Positions 1-9,048 of a DNA stretch of 53,616 nucleotides are shown here, piece after piece. The stretch comes from an uncultured Schlesneria sp. GTDB lineage: Bacteria > Planctomycetota > Planctomycetia > Planctomycetales > Planctomycetaceae. The notes beneath the pieces are model-generated. The model was not told the origin of the DNA, did no database searches, and worked only from the letters and a program-made list of their open reading frames with translations. The DNA lies in NCBI GenBank assembly GCA_903904835.1, contig CAIVEI010000067.1, positions 1 to 53,616 of the forward strand, given 5' to 3'. Position 1 is the first letter of the stretch; each line of letters opens with the position of its first letter. Position numbers and translations under genes: made by a program.

Positions 1-192
1 CACCACCATCGTTCCCTGAGGGGCATCCGGTGACCGATAGGTCCAGGTTGCCGCCGGACGGTTCATCAAGCGGTACACTTCCGGAAACTCATTGTATCGA
101 CACCCCCTCGGCCAATAGGCCGCCACTTCTTCCCGTTTCTGTGCAATCGCATGCTGCCGCGCCTCTTCCCGAGTGGAAAATCGTTGAACCAT
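1..192 (-). CDS. hypothetical protein, 3' end beyond window
   Basis: An open frame of 64 codons begins at an ATG at 192 and runs off the left edge. An AGGAG ribosome binding site lies 8 nt upstream (201-205) and a good sigma70-like promoter sits at 238-265, so translation is well supported. The visible part starts MVQRFSTREEARQHAI and is rich in charged residues followed by an aromatic, proline-containing stretch; there is no signal peptide or membrane segment. I do not recognise the family. The plus-strand frame over the same bases is a shadow. Confidence 0.6.
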   Translation of the reverse strand, partial: MVQRFSTREEARQHAIAQKREEVAAYWPRGCRYNEFPEVYRLMNRPAATWTYRSPDAPQGTMVV

Positions 193-237
193 CTGAAAAT
201 CTCCTGTCAAAGTAAATAACACAACACAACGACAAGA

Positions 238-265
238 AATATACCGCACCGACAAGGAATGTCAA
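238..265 (-). promoter_or_regulatory. sigma70-like promoter of the left-edge gene
   Basis: On the minus strand a perfect TTGACA (-35, 265-260) is separated by 16 nt from TATATT (-10, 243-238). The predicted leader is about 40 nt, ending in AGGAG and the ATG at 192. The -35 box lies inside an inverted repeat GTCAACA (261-267) / TGTTGAC (286-292), which could be an operator. The boxes are seen directly; activity is inferred. Confidence 0.6.
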
Positions 266-321
266 CACAAAAACACGACATAGATTGTTGACGTTTGGAA
301 GGTGCTGGTGGGAAGAAAAGA

Positions 322-361
322 ATGGGACGGTATGGGACGAATGGGACTTATGGGACGGTAT
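322..361. repeat. short tandem repeat, ATGGGAC unit
   Basis: Four copies of ATGGGAC followed by two or three variable bases (periods 9-10) occur head to tail. A related GTAGGACTTATAGGAC stretch is found at about 33905-33922 in another intergenic gap, so this is a dispersed intergenic motif rather than coding sequence. Confidence 0.55.
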
Positions 362-400
362 GACGAAGGCCGAATCGGTTGCCGTGTCGTTCCGAGACGA

Positions 401-426
401 AGATCCCTCGCTTGCGCGTCGGGCTA
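401..426. repeat. copy of 26-bp dispersed repeat
   Basis: These 26 bases, with core CTTGCGCGTCGGGCTA, are identical to 25269-25294, where they form one arm of a larger palindromic element. Here only the single arm is present. Confidence 0.7.
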
Positions 427-738
427 TGGTTGGATATGAGAACCCGACGCATTTCCCAGGATTTTTTTCGAAGAATGTCCGCTTTATGCTAAAACCTCGG
501 GCGAAACTTTAGGTATACTCGGCAAAATCTATCTACACCTTTGGATCAATTTGAACGCAGACTTGGCGGCGTTTTTGACGTTCGTCGAATCGATGTGTGA
601 ACAATGACCGTCCTAACGTTTCGGCCGGTAATTAATGGGGTCGATCACTGTAAATGATGAGAGACTTTACACTTCCTTAACATGTCAAGCCTTTGTTTTT
701 TGCTCACCCTGAGACTGACAGAGAAAGAGGATTTAACG

Positions 739-1959
739 ATGCGACTCAATTGGACTCAACGATTGTTCTCATTGCTACAAGGCCGTCCAAAACAGGCAGC
801 CGCGCCTCGTGCCGCTCGACGCAGTCGAGTTAGCCACGATCGTCATGGAGCATACGTCTCTCGTCTTGAAGTTCTTGAGCCACGCGCGCTGCTGTCGACC
901 GATCCGATTGTTACGGCGACGAATATCATTGCTGTCAGTGTTGTTAATTCGAATACTGGCACTGCCATCACTCTCAACGACGTCACGCCACGAAGTGTTA
1001 AGGCCTATGACACATTCACTGTGACTGAATTCCCCGGGACGATCTTCTCGGGCCATTACGGGGGGATCATTCTGGACGCAGCGCCGGGAACAGCGTTTCG
1101 ATTACCAGATGGTACGCAGGTCGTTCATGACACGATTGACGCGACAGGTCCGACCTCATTGTCGATGAATCTGAATCCGTTTGGCAACACGGTCAATATC
1201 GTCGGCCCCGGGTTCGGGTTTATGCCCACGTTTGACGTACCAGTGGGCTTTAACGCGTTAAACGTCAATTTCGGTGGGGGAACGAATCACAACGGTCTGT
1301 CATTGAAGAACCTGAATGCAGACGTGGTCAATGTGACAAACGGTGGAACGAGTACGGTTGGCGTGACCATCGACCACTGCGAGATTGGAACCTTGAACGA
1401 CACCACAACGGGGGTTAACAGTTCTTTTGCGACAACCGCATCAATTTATTCGGGCTCAGCGACCATTACGCTGGGAGCGGGTGGTGTCGTGGGTCTGTAC
1501 GGTTCGCCAGACGGACTGTTTCCCGGTCCCGGGCCATCCGGCGCTAGTCATTTCGAGAAAAACCTGACGATTAACGGGCAGTCCAGGAGCAAAGCGACGG
1601 TCTATGAAGCGACGCCATTGGCGACGTCTTTCGTTATCGACGGCAAGTTGACCCTAAACAACGTCAACGTGACGACGCTAAAAGCGAATTTAGCCCTCCC
1701 GACCGTAACCGATCCGAATTCAATGAGTTTAACGCCAACGATCACTGGGACCTGTGATCCAGGTACAGTTCAATTGGTGGTTAACGTCGGAGGCATACCT
1801 TATTTCGTACAAACAAACGGATTGAGTACGTGGCGACTGTCGATTGCAATACCGCTCCCGGCAAACAAAGTAACGGCCGTGACGCTCACTGCGTTCGATA
1901 AGAATAGCAGCAGCGTGTCGAATACCGGGACAGTGACCACGCGTACGCTGATTTCATGA
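739..1959 (+). CDS. secreted surface protein with LEPR-type N-terminal motif
   Basis: A 406-residue protein. The ATG at 739 is chosen over an upstream frame start at 682 because of the GAGG ribosome binding site 8 nt before it. The N-terminus is long and basic, and around residues 44-53 it carries LEVLEPRALLS, the LEPR-type motif found near the start of planctomycete extracellular proteins. The rest is rich in Thr, Asn, Gly and Val, with beta-strand-like repeats typical of beta-helix or Ig-like surface proteins. The last ~90 residues (after TDPNSMSLTP) look like an Ig-like domain. There is no catalytic motif. It stands alone, separated from both neighbours by more than 500 bp. Role in the cell envelope is inferred. 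Confidence 0.75.
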   Translation: MRLNWTQRLFSLLQGRPKQAAAPRAARRSRVSHDRHGAYVSRLEVLEPRALLSTDPIVTATNIIAVSVVNSNTGTAITLNDVTPRSVKAYDTFTVTEFPGTIFSGHYGGIILDAAPGTAFRLPDGTQVVHDTIDATGPTSLSMNLNPFGNTVNIVGPGFGFMPTFDVPVGFNALNVNFGGGTNHNGLSLKNLNADVVNVTNGGTSTVGVTIDHCEIGTLNDTTTGVNSSFATTASIYSGSATITLGAGGVVGLYGSPDGLFPGPGPSGASHFEKNLTINGQSRSKATVYEATPLATSFVIDGKLTLNNVNVTTLKANLALPTVTDPNSMSLTPTITGTCDPGTVQLVVNVGGIPYFVQTNGLSTWRLSIAIPLPANKVTAVTLTAFDKNSSSVSNTGTVTTRTLIS

Positions 1960-2540
1960 GGCGACAGACTAAGCACAACAACGATTGGCGGTCCGTTTTT
2001 CGCTAATAAATATTGGTGTCGAGTGGACTGAGTGAGTCAATCGAAACGTTGTCGAGCCCTTGAGAATCGGATCACGTTTGTTTGGTTCCTGGTGCGAGTT
2101 CGCCCAGAATCTGGTTCACGTCAGGACGGAGAAAATCGACGGGATGAATTGCGGTCGCCGCGCGCTGATTTTTTCAATCGCTCGGACACTTTTCTTTTTT
2201 TCTTCTCTCTTTTTGATTTCCCTGGGGATTTCCTCTTCCAGGGTTTGCTGTTGCTTGATCGCAGGGGAATACTTCCGATTAAACTCGTTCACGATCGAGT
2301 TGTAGTCGTTTTTTGCCGTATCATATTCGTCTCCGATCAAACAGCAACATTTTCTGTGGATGTCCGAAAGGTTCTCACAACGGGAATGAACGAACCGTCA
2401 ATGCTGTCGGCAGGCAGTCAATAATCTGTCCCGGGTGGCGATCGCAACCGTGCTGTTTCGGGGCAGCGATGCGCCCAGCCTGAGAAGTGACGTTTGTTTC
2501 CTTGTTGCATGTCATCGCGAAAGTCCATCGAGTCATCCTG
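1960..2540. other. intergenic region, no firm gene
   Basis: This 580-bp gap precedes the TPR/FG-GAP gene. A plus-strand frame at 2032-2424 looks like a shadow (F- and R-rich, no ribosome binding site). The opposite strand has a more protein-like frame at 2116-2340, listed separately. A GTG at 2487 and ATGs at 2541 and 2598 are competing starts for the downstream gene. Confidence 0.4.
2116..2340 (-). CDS. possible small coiled-coil protein or remnant
   Basis: A 74-codon frame opening with TTG encodes a hydrophilic Lys/Glu-rich peptide (for example REIKKREEKKKS) with amino-acid use unlike a random frame. No ATG and no ribosome binding site are present, so it may be the remnant of a gene. It would be transcribed against both neighbours. 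Family unknown. Confidence 0.2.
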   Translation of the reverse strand: MIGDEYDTAKNDYNSIVNEFNRKYSPAIKQQQTLEEEIPREIKKREEKKKSVRAIEKISARRPQFIPSIFSVLT

Positions 2541-5522
2541 ATGCCGAAGAATGTTTTTACCGGCCACCTCGGCGACGTTCCGCCCGGCTATTGGATCATG
2601 GATCGCCGATGCTGGGCCTCGTGCGCTGTCGTGCTTCTCGTTACTGCGATTGTCATGGCGATGCGATTCGATTGGGTTTCTTCAACCAGTCTTTATGAAG
2701 AGTCAAAGCTCGCCCTGAGACGAGGTGATTATGCCGAGTCGTTGAAGCTGGGACGCCGCCTGATGTTCCGCGATTCGCATCGCGCTGAAGGGATGCTGTT
2801 TGCGGCGGAATCTAGCGCGAAGCTGGGTTACCAGGACGAAGCGCTTCACCTGCTGGAACAAGTCCGTACCGAGAAGCCGTCATTGAGCGAAATTGCCTTG
2901 CTGATGACGGCCCGCATCCAAAGCGACGATTTGCATCGCCCTTTTGACGCGGAGCAAACCTTGCGGGAAGCGATTCGCGTTAATCCGGCGTCATTGTCGG
3001 CTCATGAAAAGTTAGCGTTCATTCTGGGACTGGCCGGACGAAGTTGGGAAGCATCACAGCATCGACTGTTGCTTATCTCTCAGGATCAGATACCGCTGCA
3101 ACAATTGAGTTTGCTGGCCTTGGGGAGTACTGCCGCTGAAAATCCCGATCTGTTAAAAGAATATGCTCAGGTGTCGCCTGATGATGTGTTGATCAAGTGT
3201 GGACTTTCCAGAATCGCCACGCGAGAAGGTCGCATCGACGAAGCAGAAAAGTTGATCGATGAAGTGATCCAGTGTCAGCCTTCGTTGCTGGCCGCACAGG
3301 CTTGGAAAGGTGAATTGCTTCTGCATCGCGAGGATGATTCCGGCCTTGCTCAATGGCAGGCCGCGCTCCCCGCGAACGCCAACGAGTTTCCGGATATCTG
3401 GTTTGTCCTGGGAGGTTGGGCTGCGCGCTGTGGCGAGCCGCGTGCTGCGGTCAGATGCTACTGGGAATGTCTGCGAAGGGATGCGAACCACCAGTCGGCC
3501 AGTTACCAGATATCTCAGGCCCTCGAGCAGCTCGGAGAATCAGGTTCAGCCAACGTCTTTCGTCAACATGCACATTTGATTGGCGATTTGATTACGGCTG
3601 CCAAGACGGTCGAAATCTCGGGTTCGTTTGACGCCGCAAAGCGTGCCGTCGTGCTTTGTGATGCATTGGGTCTGAAAGTAGAAGCGGATGCGTGGCGCAA
3701 GGTCTTATGGCAGGCTGATCCTAACGCTCGTTGGCAGACGGAATTGCCACCCCGATCGCGGCGTATGAGAGGGGCACCTCGTACTGACCATCTCAGTAAT
3801 CCAGCGTTAAACATCGACTTTGCCGCGTATCCCCTTCCCAAGTTGTACAAGGAACGGTCTTTCGCCACCGACGGAATTCCAGGCAGTGTCACAAGCGATC
3901 ACATCCGATTTGCGGAACAGGCACTCGCGGTGGGAATTAATTTCCAATATCGGAATGGAAGCCAGCCTGCCAGTGGCGGTGAATACATGTATGAATTCAG
4001 CGGCGGGGGAGTCGTTGCGTTCGATTATGATGTCGATGGATGGCCCGACCTGTACTTCAGCCAGGGCTCGGAAAGCTCACCACTTGTCGAACAAGATCGG
4101 TTGCTCGATCGGATCTATCGAAACCTGGGAGGGAGCACGTTTTCTGATTGCACCACGGCTAGCGGCATTCACGAGCCTGGATTCAGTCAGGGATGCGCTG
4201 CTGGCGACTTTGACAACGACGGATTTCCCGATCTGTATGTGGCGAATATCGGCGCTAACCGGTTCTTTCATAACAACGGAGATGGCACGTTCTCCGACGT
4301 CACCAGTCAGACCGGAACTGCGGGCGATCGCTGGACAACCAGTTGTGCGATCGCTGACCTGAACGGAGACGGAAACCCTGACCTGTTCACGGTGAATTAT
4401 GTGACGGGAAAGGGCCTGCTGACGACCGCTTGTCGAATGCCCGATGGATCAACGCGATTATGTACTCCCCATGAATTTCCCGCCGCTCACGATCAGTTGT
4501 TCATCAATCTCGGAGACGGTCGCTTCGAGGACCAGTCACAATCGGCGGGCATAGAAGTCCCGGAAGGAAAGGGACTGGGATTGGTTGTCGGATCATTCGA
4601 TTCTTCGGGGCGCCTGAGCCTGTTCGTTGCCAATGATGCCGTACCAAACTTCTATTTCGCCAATGTCACTGCAAAACGGGGTGACTCGCCGCAATTTGAG
4701 GAACGCGGATATCTCTCGGGGTTAGCGGTCGACGCAGACGGTCAGCCGCAGGCCTGCATGGGGGTCGCAGCGGGGGATGCGAACGGCGACGGTCTCTTGG
4801 ATCTTTACGTCACCAACTTTCGGAACGAGTCAAACACGCTATACCTGCAGCAGCCGGACGGTGGATTCGTTGATGCGACGCGTTCCTCAGGCTTGCGTGA
4901 GCCCAGTTTTGCGATGCTGGGCTTCGGCACTCAGTTTCTGGACGCTGATCTCGATGGCTGGCAGGATCTGATCGTCACCAACGGACATGTCGGCAACCTG
5001 AAGCATCACGGCGTCCCCTATGAAATGCCTCCACAATTCTACCGGAACCTGGGAAAAGGAAATTTTGTCGAGCTGCCAGCCTCGACGCTGGGGTCGTTTT
5101 TCAGTGGCGAGTACCTGGGCCGAGGTTTAACGCGTCTGGATTGGAATCGTGATGGCCGAGACGACTTTGCAATTTCCCACGTGAACTCGTCTGCTGCATT
5201 GGTGACGAATCAGACGATCGCCGCAGGTCACTTTCTGACGGTGCAACTCGTTGGAGTCGAATCGGATCGCGACGCCATCGGCAGCATCGTCACTGTTCAC
5301 GCAGGACCTCGACGGTTCGTTCGGCATTTGACTGCTGGAGACGGATATCAAGCCTGCAATCAACGTCAACTGGTGTTTGGCCTGGGGGATTGCAACGCCA
5401 TTGACAGCCTCGAAGTCCAATGGCCGACAGGAAAGTCTCAGTATGTAGCGTCTGTACCGATCGACTGTACCTTGCAGTTGATCGAAGGCCGAAATGAAAT
5501 GACTGTCAGTTCCAAACCCTGA
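2541..5522 (+). CDS. TPR + FG-GAP/VCBS + ASPIC/UnbV fusion protein
   Basis: About 993 residues. A hydrophobic segment (AVVLLVTAIVMAM, near residue 30) suggests a signal anchor and export. Next come TPR-like helical repeats (roughly residues 45-400). These are followed by at least six FG-GAP/VCBS repeats with calcium-binding DxDxDGxxD loops, such as FDYDVDGWPDLYF, GDFDNDGFPDLYV and LDADLDGWQDLIV. The C-terminal UnbV/ASPIC domain has the usual DAIGSIV and LEVQWPTGK elements. Such proteins are predicted extracytoplasmic binding or adhesion factors; no enzymatic role is established. Starts at GTG 2487 or ATG 2598 are also possible because no strong ribosome binding site decides. The same domains are found as two separate genes at 7264 and 9041. 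Confidence 0.85.
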   Translation: MPKNVFTGHLGDVPPGYWIMDRRCWASCAVVLLVTAIVMAMRFDWVSSTSLYEESKLALRRGDYAESLKLGRRLMFRDSHRAEGMLFAAESSAKLGYQDEALHLLEQVRTEKPSLSEIALLMTARIQSDDLHRPFDAEQTLREAIRVNPASLSAHEKLAFILGLAGRSWEASQHRLLLISQDQIPLQQLSLLALGSTAAENPDLLKEYAQVSPDDVLIKCGLSRIATREGRIDEAEKLIDEVIQCQPSLLAAQAWKGELLLHREDDSGLAQWQAALPANANEFPDIWFVLGGWAARCGEPRAAVRCYWECLRRDANHQSASYQISQALEQLGESGSANVFRQHAHLIGDLITAAKTVEISGSFDAAKRAVVLCDALGLKVEADAWRKVLWQADPNARWQTELPPRSRRMRGAPRTDHLSNPALNIDFAAYPLPKLYKERSFATDGIPGSVTSDHIRFAEQALAVGINFQYRNGSQPASGGEYMYEFSGGGVVAFDYDVDGWPDLYFSQGSESSPLVEQDRLLDRIYRNLGGSTFSDCTTASGIHEPGFSQGCAAGDFDNDGFPDLYVANIGANRFFHNNGDGTFSDVTSQTGTAGDRWTTSCAIADLNGDGNPDLFTVNYVTGKGLLTTACRMPDGSTRLCTPHEFPAAHDQLFINLGDGRFEDQSQSAGIEVPEGKGLGLVVGSFDSSGRLSLFVANDAVPNFYFANVTAKRGDSPQFEERGYLSGLAVDADGQPQACMGVAAGDANGDGLLDLYVTNFRNESNTLYLQQPDGGFVDATRSSGLREPSFAMLGFGTQFLDADLDGWQDLIVTNGHVGNLKHHGVPYEMPPQFYRNLGKGNFVELPASTLGSFFSGEYLGRGLTRLDWNRDGRDDFAISHVNSSAALVTNQTIAAGHFLTVQLVGVESDRDAIGSIVTVHAGPRRFVRHLTAGDGYQACNQRQLVFGLGDCNAIDSLEVQWPTGKSQYVASVPIDCTLQLIEGRNEMTVSSKP

Positions 5523-5793
5523 TCCCGATCGGTGCGACGATTTTCCCGGCAGCGATCGCTGTTGAACTAAGCAGGCAAGGGCTAATCCGCAAGCGGCCAA
5601 CGACGCTAACACTTCGGCTTGCCGATCTTAATTCAGGTTTAAGGTTCTGCGGAATCATAATTGCATATTTCAATCTCTGTTAGCTCGACCGGCGAGCGAT
5701 TGTGATGTCCCATTTTTCTACGTTGATCAATGAAATAAATGACGATGTGTTCTTCTTTCCGCAAACGTCCGCTCTTAGACAGGATGCCTCAGC

Positions 5794-6789
5794 ATGGCGA
5801 CACGCTTATTTCGAAAACTCGGGTTTACATTAATTGAATTACTAGTCGTGATTGCGATCATCGCAGTATTAATCGCGCTATTGTTACCAGCGGTCCAGCA
5901 GGCGCGCGAGGCTGCTCGTCGTACGCAGTGCAAGAACTTTCTCAAGCAGATGGGATTAGCGCTGCACAATTACCATGACGTTTTTAATCGGCTGCCGATT
6001 GGAGCACAGGCTGACCCGGTGGTGAGTGCAGCGGCCGGGCAGAACGACAGGCCAAATTGGCGCGTCGCCATTTTTCCGCAGATGGATCAGGCTCCGTTAT
6101 TCAATCAGCTTTCATTTGCCAGCGTGCATGGCTTTACTGCACCCTATTCAGGGCCGAATGTAATCCTGCAGGGAATTCACGTTCCCGGTTGGAACTGCCC
6201 ATCCAGTCCGTGTCCGACAACAGGCATATCGGGTTCGGAACAATGCTGGAACGGCGGGAACCCTCAATTGGCAGACTACGTGGGAATTGGTGGGGCTGCG
6301 CCTGATCCCGGCGGTCGTGCGAGTGTGGTCAGTTCAAGCAATTACGATGGTGGACTTTATAGTTCTAATGGTCTTTTAAGCGGAGCGAACTCTGTCAACT
6401 TCTCGAAGGCCAGTGACGGACTCTCGAACACGCTGATGGTCGGCGAAAACTCCGACAATACCATCGTCAGCGGCGTCCCAACCGACATTCGTTCCAACTA
6501 TTACGGAGCGTGGTCGGGATTCACCGTTCCGAATAATCCCTGGTCGGGATCACCCGATTCATGGAGTACCGGGATTACGACGGTCCGATATCCGATTAAT
6601 ACACAGGGGACACCTGCAGGTGCTGTTCATACATGGGAGGCGAATCTACCCCTTCGTTCGGCTCATGTCGGCGGGGCTCACGTCCTTTTAGGTGATGGTT
6701 CGTCCCGATTCCTTTCAAATAATCTTGACCTCAACACACTCCTCAAAATCTCATCAATGGATGATGGAACAGTTGTCGGAGATTTTTAG
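5794..6789 (+). CDS. DUF1559 prepilin-like protein
   Basis: 331 residues. The N-terminus RKLGFTLIELLVVIAIIAVL is a textbook type IV prepilin cleavage/methylation site (G/FTLIE) with a hydrophobic helix. It is followed by LLLPAVQQAREAARRTQCKN, the hallmark of the planctomycete DUF1559 family. The C-terminus ends with the usual HVLLGDGSSRFLSNNLD segment. These proteins are exported as pseudopilins and occur in many copies per planctomycete genome; their individual function is unknown. It is the first gene of a tight plus-strand set with the lipoprotein, UnbV and TPR genes. Confidence 0.93.
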   Translation: MATRLFRKLGFTLIELLVVIAIIAVLIALLLPAVQQAREAARRTQCKNFLKQMGLALHNYHDVFNRLPIGAQADPVVSAAAGQNDRPNWRVAIFPQMDQAPLFNQLSFASVHGFTAPYSGPNVILQGIHVPGWNCPSSPCPTTGISGSEQCWNGGNPQLADYVGIGGAAPDPGGRASVVSSSNYDGGLYSSNGLLSGANSVNFSKASDGLSNTLMVGENSDNTIVSGVPTDIRSNYYGAWSGFTVPNNPWSGSPDSWSTGITTVRYPINTQGTPAGAVHTWEANLPLRSAHVGGAHVLLGDGSSRFLSNNLDLNTLLKISSMDDGTVVGDF

Positions 6790-6826
6790 ATTGAGCCGAA
6801 GGTCGTCATTTTTCAAAGGAGAGATC

Positions 6827-7240
6827 GTGTATCGCTTCACCGGGAAATGTTTGGTGATCTGTGTTATCGGGGTTTGCCTGGCTGCGGGTTGTGGAAAATC
6901 CAACGTTTCCCCTCCCACTGCCAAGGCGAGTGGCCAAGTGATCTTCAAGGGCAAGCCAGTGACCGCTGGCGAGATCTACTTTGTGGCTGCCGAAAAGGGG
7001 TATTCCGCCAATGCAACATTGGATTCAAACGGAAATTACCAGATTTCCAGCGGCCTTCCGTCAGCGTCGTATAAGGTCTATTTCGCTGGTCCTAAAGTCG
7101 TCGAACCACCACGGCCCGGATACGCCCCACCCAAAATGGAGGCTTTCCCCCTGCCACCAAAATACTTGCGTGAAGCAACCAGTGGTCAGTCAGCAGACAT
7201 TAAAGCGGGCGAAAACAAGTTTGATTTTAAGCTCGAATAA
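6827..7240 (+). CDS. small lipoprotein, carboxypeptidase-regulatory-like
   Basis: 137 residues from a GTG at 6827 with AAGGAG 5 nt upstream. A longer frame starting at 6692 would overlap the DUF1559 gene and lacks a ribosome binding site. The signal peptide ends in a lipobox (LAAGC), so it should be anchored as a lipoprotein. The mature part contains a transthyretin/carboxypeptidase-regulatory-like beta fold (ASGQVIFKGKPVTAGEIYF, then SLDxxGNYQIS-like turns). In planctomycetes such proteins typically follow DUF1559 genes, as here, with a 37-nt gap. Function unknown. Confidence 0.85.
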   Translation: MYRFTGKCLVICVIGVCLAAGCGKSNVSPPTAKASGQVIFKGKPVTAGEIYFVAAEKGYSANATLDSNGNYQISSGLPSASYKVYFAGPKVVEPPRPGYAPPKMEAFPLPPKYLREATSGQSADIKAGENKFDFKLE

Positions 7241-7263
7241 TCAATTCCTTTCAGAATCCTCCA

Positions 7264-9048
7264 GTGCTCCTATTCTCTCTTTCCAGATCAGTAACCAAGC
7301 GGTTTGCTGTCTGTCTGTGGATCACGAGTTTGATGACGGGATGCGATGTCGAGAAACCATTGACGATTTCACGTCGTCCAATTCCCACTGTCGACCACGC
7401 GTTGACATCGTCTCGGAAGATGGAAATGACGGATTTGGACAAATCATCATTTTCCCCTCGGGCTGATGACTGGTTCGAAGATGTCACAGTTGCTTCAGGA
7501 ATTAAATGGACTTACCGCAACGGGCGGGAAGCAGATCGATTCTACATGATTGAAAGCTTCGGCGGGGGTGCCGCTGTCATCGATTTCGATCGCGATGGCA
7601 AATGTGACCTGTTGGTGACAGGTGGCGGGACCATTTCCAGTGATGCTTCGATCGCGATCGGTGGACGACCGTCAGTTCTGTTCCGCAACCAGGGAGGCTG
7701 GCAGTTCGACAATGTGACAACCGGTTCGGGCCTCTCATCAGCCCCCGGATATTCACAAGGGTGTGCTGTCGGGGATTTTGATGCGGACGGTTTTCCCGAT
7801 CTGTTTGTGTGTGGTTACAAGGGGAGCCAACTTTATCGCAACTGCGGTGATGGGACTTATCTCGACATTGATCCGTGGGGACCGTCACTGTCGAATGATT
7901 GGACGACCGCTGCGGTCTTTGCGGACTTCGATCACGATGCTCTGCCAGATCTTGTCATCGCCCGATATGCCAAATGGAGTCCCGAGACGGACGTGAACTG
8001 TTCCAAAGGGGGCGTCCGGGATTTGTGCGGTCCAACGTCGTATGCTGGAACGACATGCTTGGCATTTCGCAATTCTGGTGATGGTCTGTTTGAAGACGAT
8101 TCAGCGCAAGCTGGCATCCAGGGGGGTGTCCACGGGTTGGCGGTTGTGGCGGCAGACTTGAATCTTGATGGTTGGGTCGACTTTTATGTCGCCAGTGATG
8201 TCACACCGAATCAGTTGTACCTGGGAGGTCCGTGCTTGCCGCTTAAGGAGCGGGGCGTTTCTGCGGGGGTCGCGTTCAACGAATGGGGACAGGCGGAAGG
8301 GAGCATGGGCGTTGATGTCGCGGATTTTGATGGAGATGGTCGCCCCGACATCTGGGTAACCAATTTCGAAAGAGAAGATAACGCACTCTACCGCAACCTG
8401 GGAAATAGCATGTTCCTGCATGCCACGGCGGCGGTTGGACTGTCCGGCGTGTCGCGAATGTTCGTCGGGTTCGGAACGGCCATGAGCGATTTTGATGGCG
8501 ATGGGTGGCCCGATCTGTTCGTTCTTAACGGCAATCCCATTTATTCTGCGGCGGAGTCTCCGTTCAAGCAGAAGCCCCAGTTATTTCGCAATCTTGGTGG
8601 GCGATTTACCGACGTATCAGACCAGGGAGGAACATTCTTTCGGGAAGTCCACTCGGGACGGGGAAGCGCGGTCGCGGATTTTGATGACGATGGTGCGCTA
8701 GACATCGTCGCAATTCCCATGAACGATCCTGTGCGAATCCTCCGTAACCGCAGGTCACCTGAAAACTTTATCCGAGTTCAACTCGTGGCACGAAACGGTG
8801 AACCTGACGCCACGGGCGCTCAAGTATCAGCCGAGTTTCAGGGACGAACATTGACTCGCTTTGCCGTCCGAGGAACGGGATTCTTTTCTCAGTCAGACTC
8901 GAGAATGATCTTTCCTGTCGCACCTGAATTGGAAACGGCCGAGATCAGGGTGCAGTGGCCGGCGCGTGACCGCGAGATCTTTCGGGGTCTTGCCGTAAGA
9001 ACGACTCATGTATTAATTGAAGGTCACGGGGAGACCTCGCGTGACTGA
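7264..9048 (+). CDS. FG-GAP/ASPIC-UnbV lipoprotein
   Basis: 594 residues from a GTG at 7264, 24 nt after the preceding gene. The N-terminus ends in a lipobox-like LMTGC, so it is a predicted lipoprotein. FG-GAP/VCBS repeats with calcium loops follow (DFDRDGKCDLLV, DFDADGFPDLFV, DLNLDGWVDFYV, DFDGDGRPDIWV, DFDGDGWPDLFV, DFDDDGALDIVA). The C-terminal UnbV/ASPIC domain includes ATGAQVSAEF and IRVQWPARD. It matches the C-terminal two thirds of the protein at 2541-5522 but has no TPR region; that part is supplied by the next gene, whose start overlaps this stop by 8 nt, indicating translational coupling. Confidence 0.87.
   Translation: MLLFSLSRSVTKRFAVCLWITSLMTGCDVEKPLTISRRPIPTVDHALTSSRKMEMTDLDKSSFSPRADDWFEDVTVASGIKWTYRNGREADRFYMIESFGGGAAVIDFDRDGKCDLLVTGGGTISSDASIAIGGRPSVLFRNQGGWQFDNVTTGSGLSSAPGYSQGCAVGDFDADGFPDLFVCGYKGSQLYRNCGDGTYLDIDPWGPSLSNDWTTAAVFADFDHDALPDLVIARYAKWSPETDVNCSKGGVRDLCGPTSYAGTTCLAFRNSGDGLFEDDSAQAGIQGGVHGLAVVAADLNLDGWVDFYVASDVTPNQLYLGGPCLPLKERGVSAGVAFNEWGQAEGSMGVDVADFDGDGRPDIWVTNFEREDNALYRNLGNSMFLHATAAVGLSGVSRMFVGFGTAMSDFDGDGWPDLFVLNGNPIYSAAESPFKQKPQLFRNLGGRFTDVSDQGGTFFREVHSGRGSAVADFDDDGALDIVAIPMNDPVRILRNRRSPENFIRVQLVARNGEPDATGAQVSAEFQGRTLTRFAVRGTGFFSQSDSRMIFPVAPELETAEIRVQWPARDREIFRGLAVRTTHVLIEGHGETSRD

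Larger units (their letters stand above)
293..738. other. intergenic region with degenerate repeats
   Basis: No convincing gene. A 75-codon plus-strand frame at 285-512 is built largely from low-complexity repeat DNA and has no ribosome binding site. The stretch holds a short tandem ATGGGAC array (322-361) and one copy of a 26-bp dispersed repeat (401-426). The remainder up to the ATG at 739 must include the promoter of the surface protein, but I see no clear boxes. Confidence 0.5.

Noticed and set aside
285-512. 75-codon plus-strand frame
   Set aside because: Built over tandem ATGGGAC repeats and a dispersed repeat copy; no ribosome binding site; composition is not protein-like.
2032-2424. 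130-codon plus-strand frame before the TPR/UnbV gene
   Set aside because: Overlaps a more protein-like frame on the other strand, lacks a ribosome binding site and is rich in Phe and Arg as expected of a shadow.
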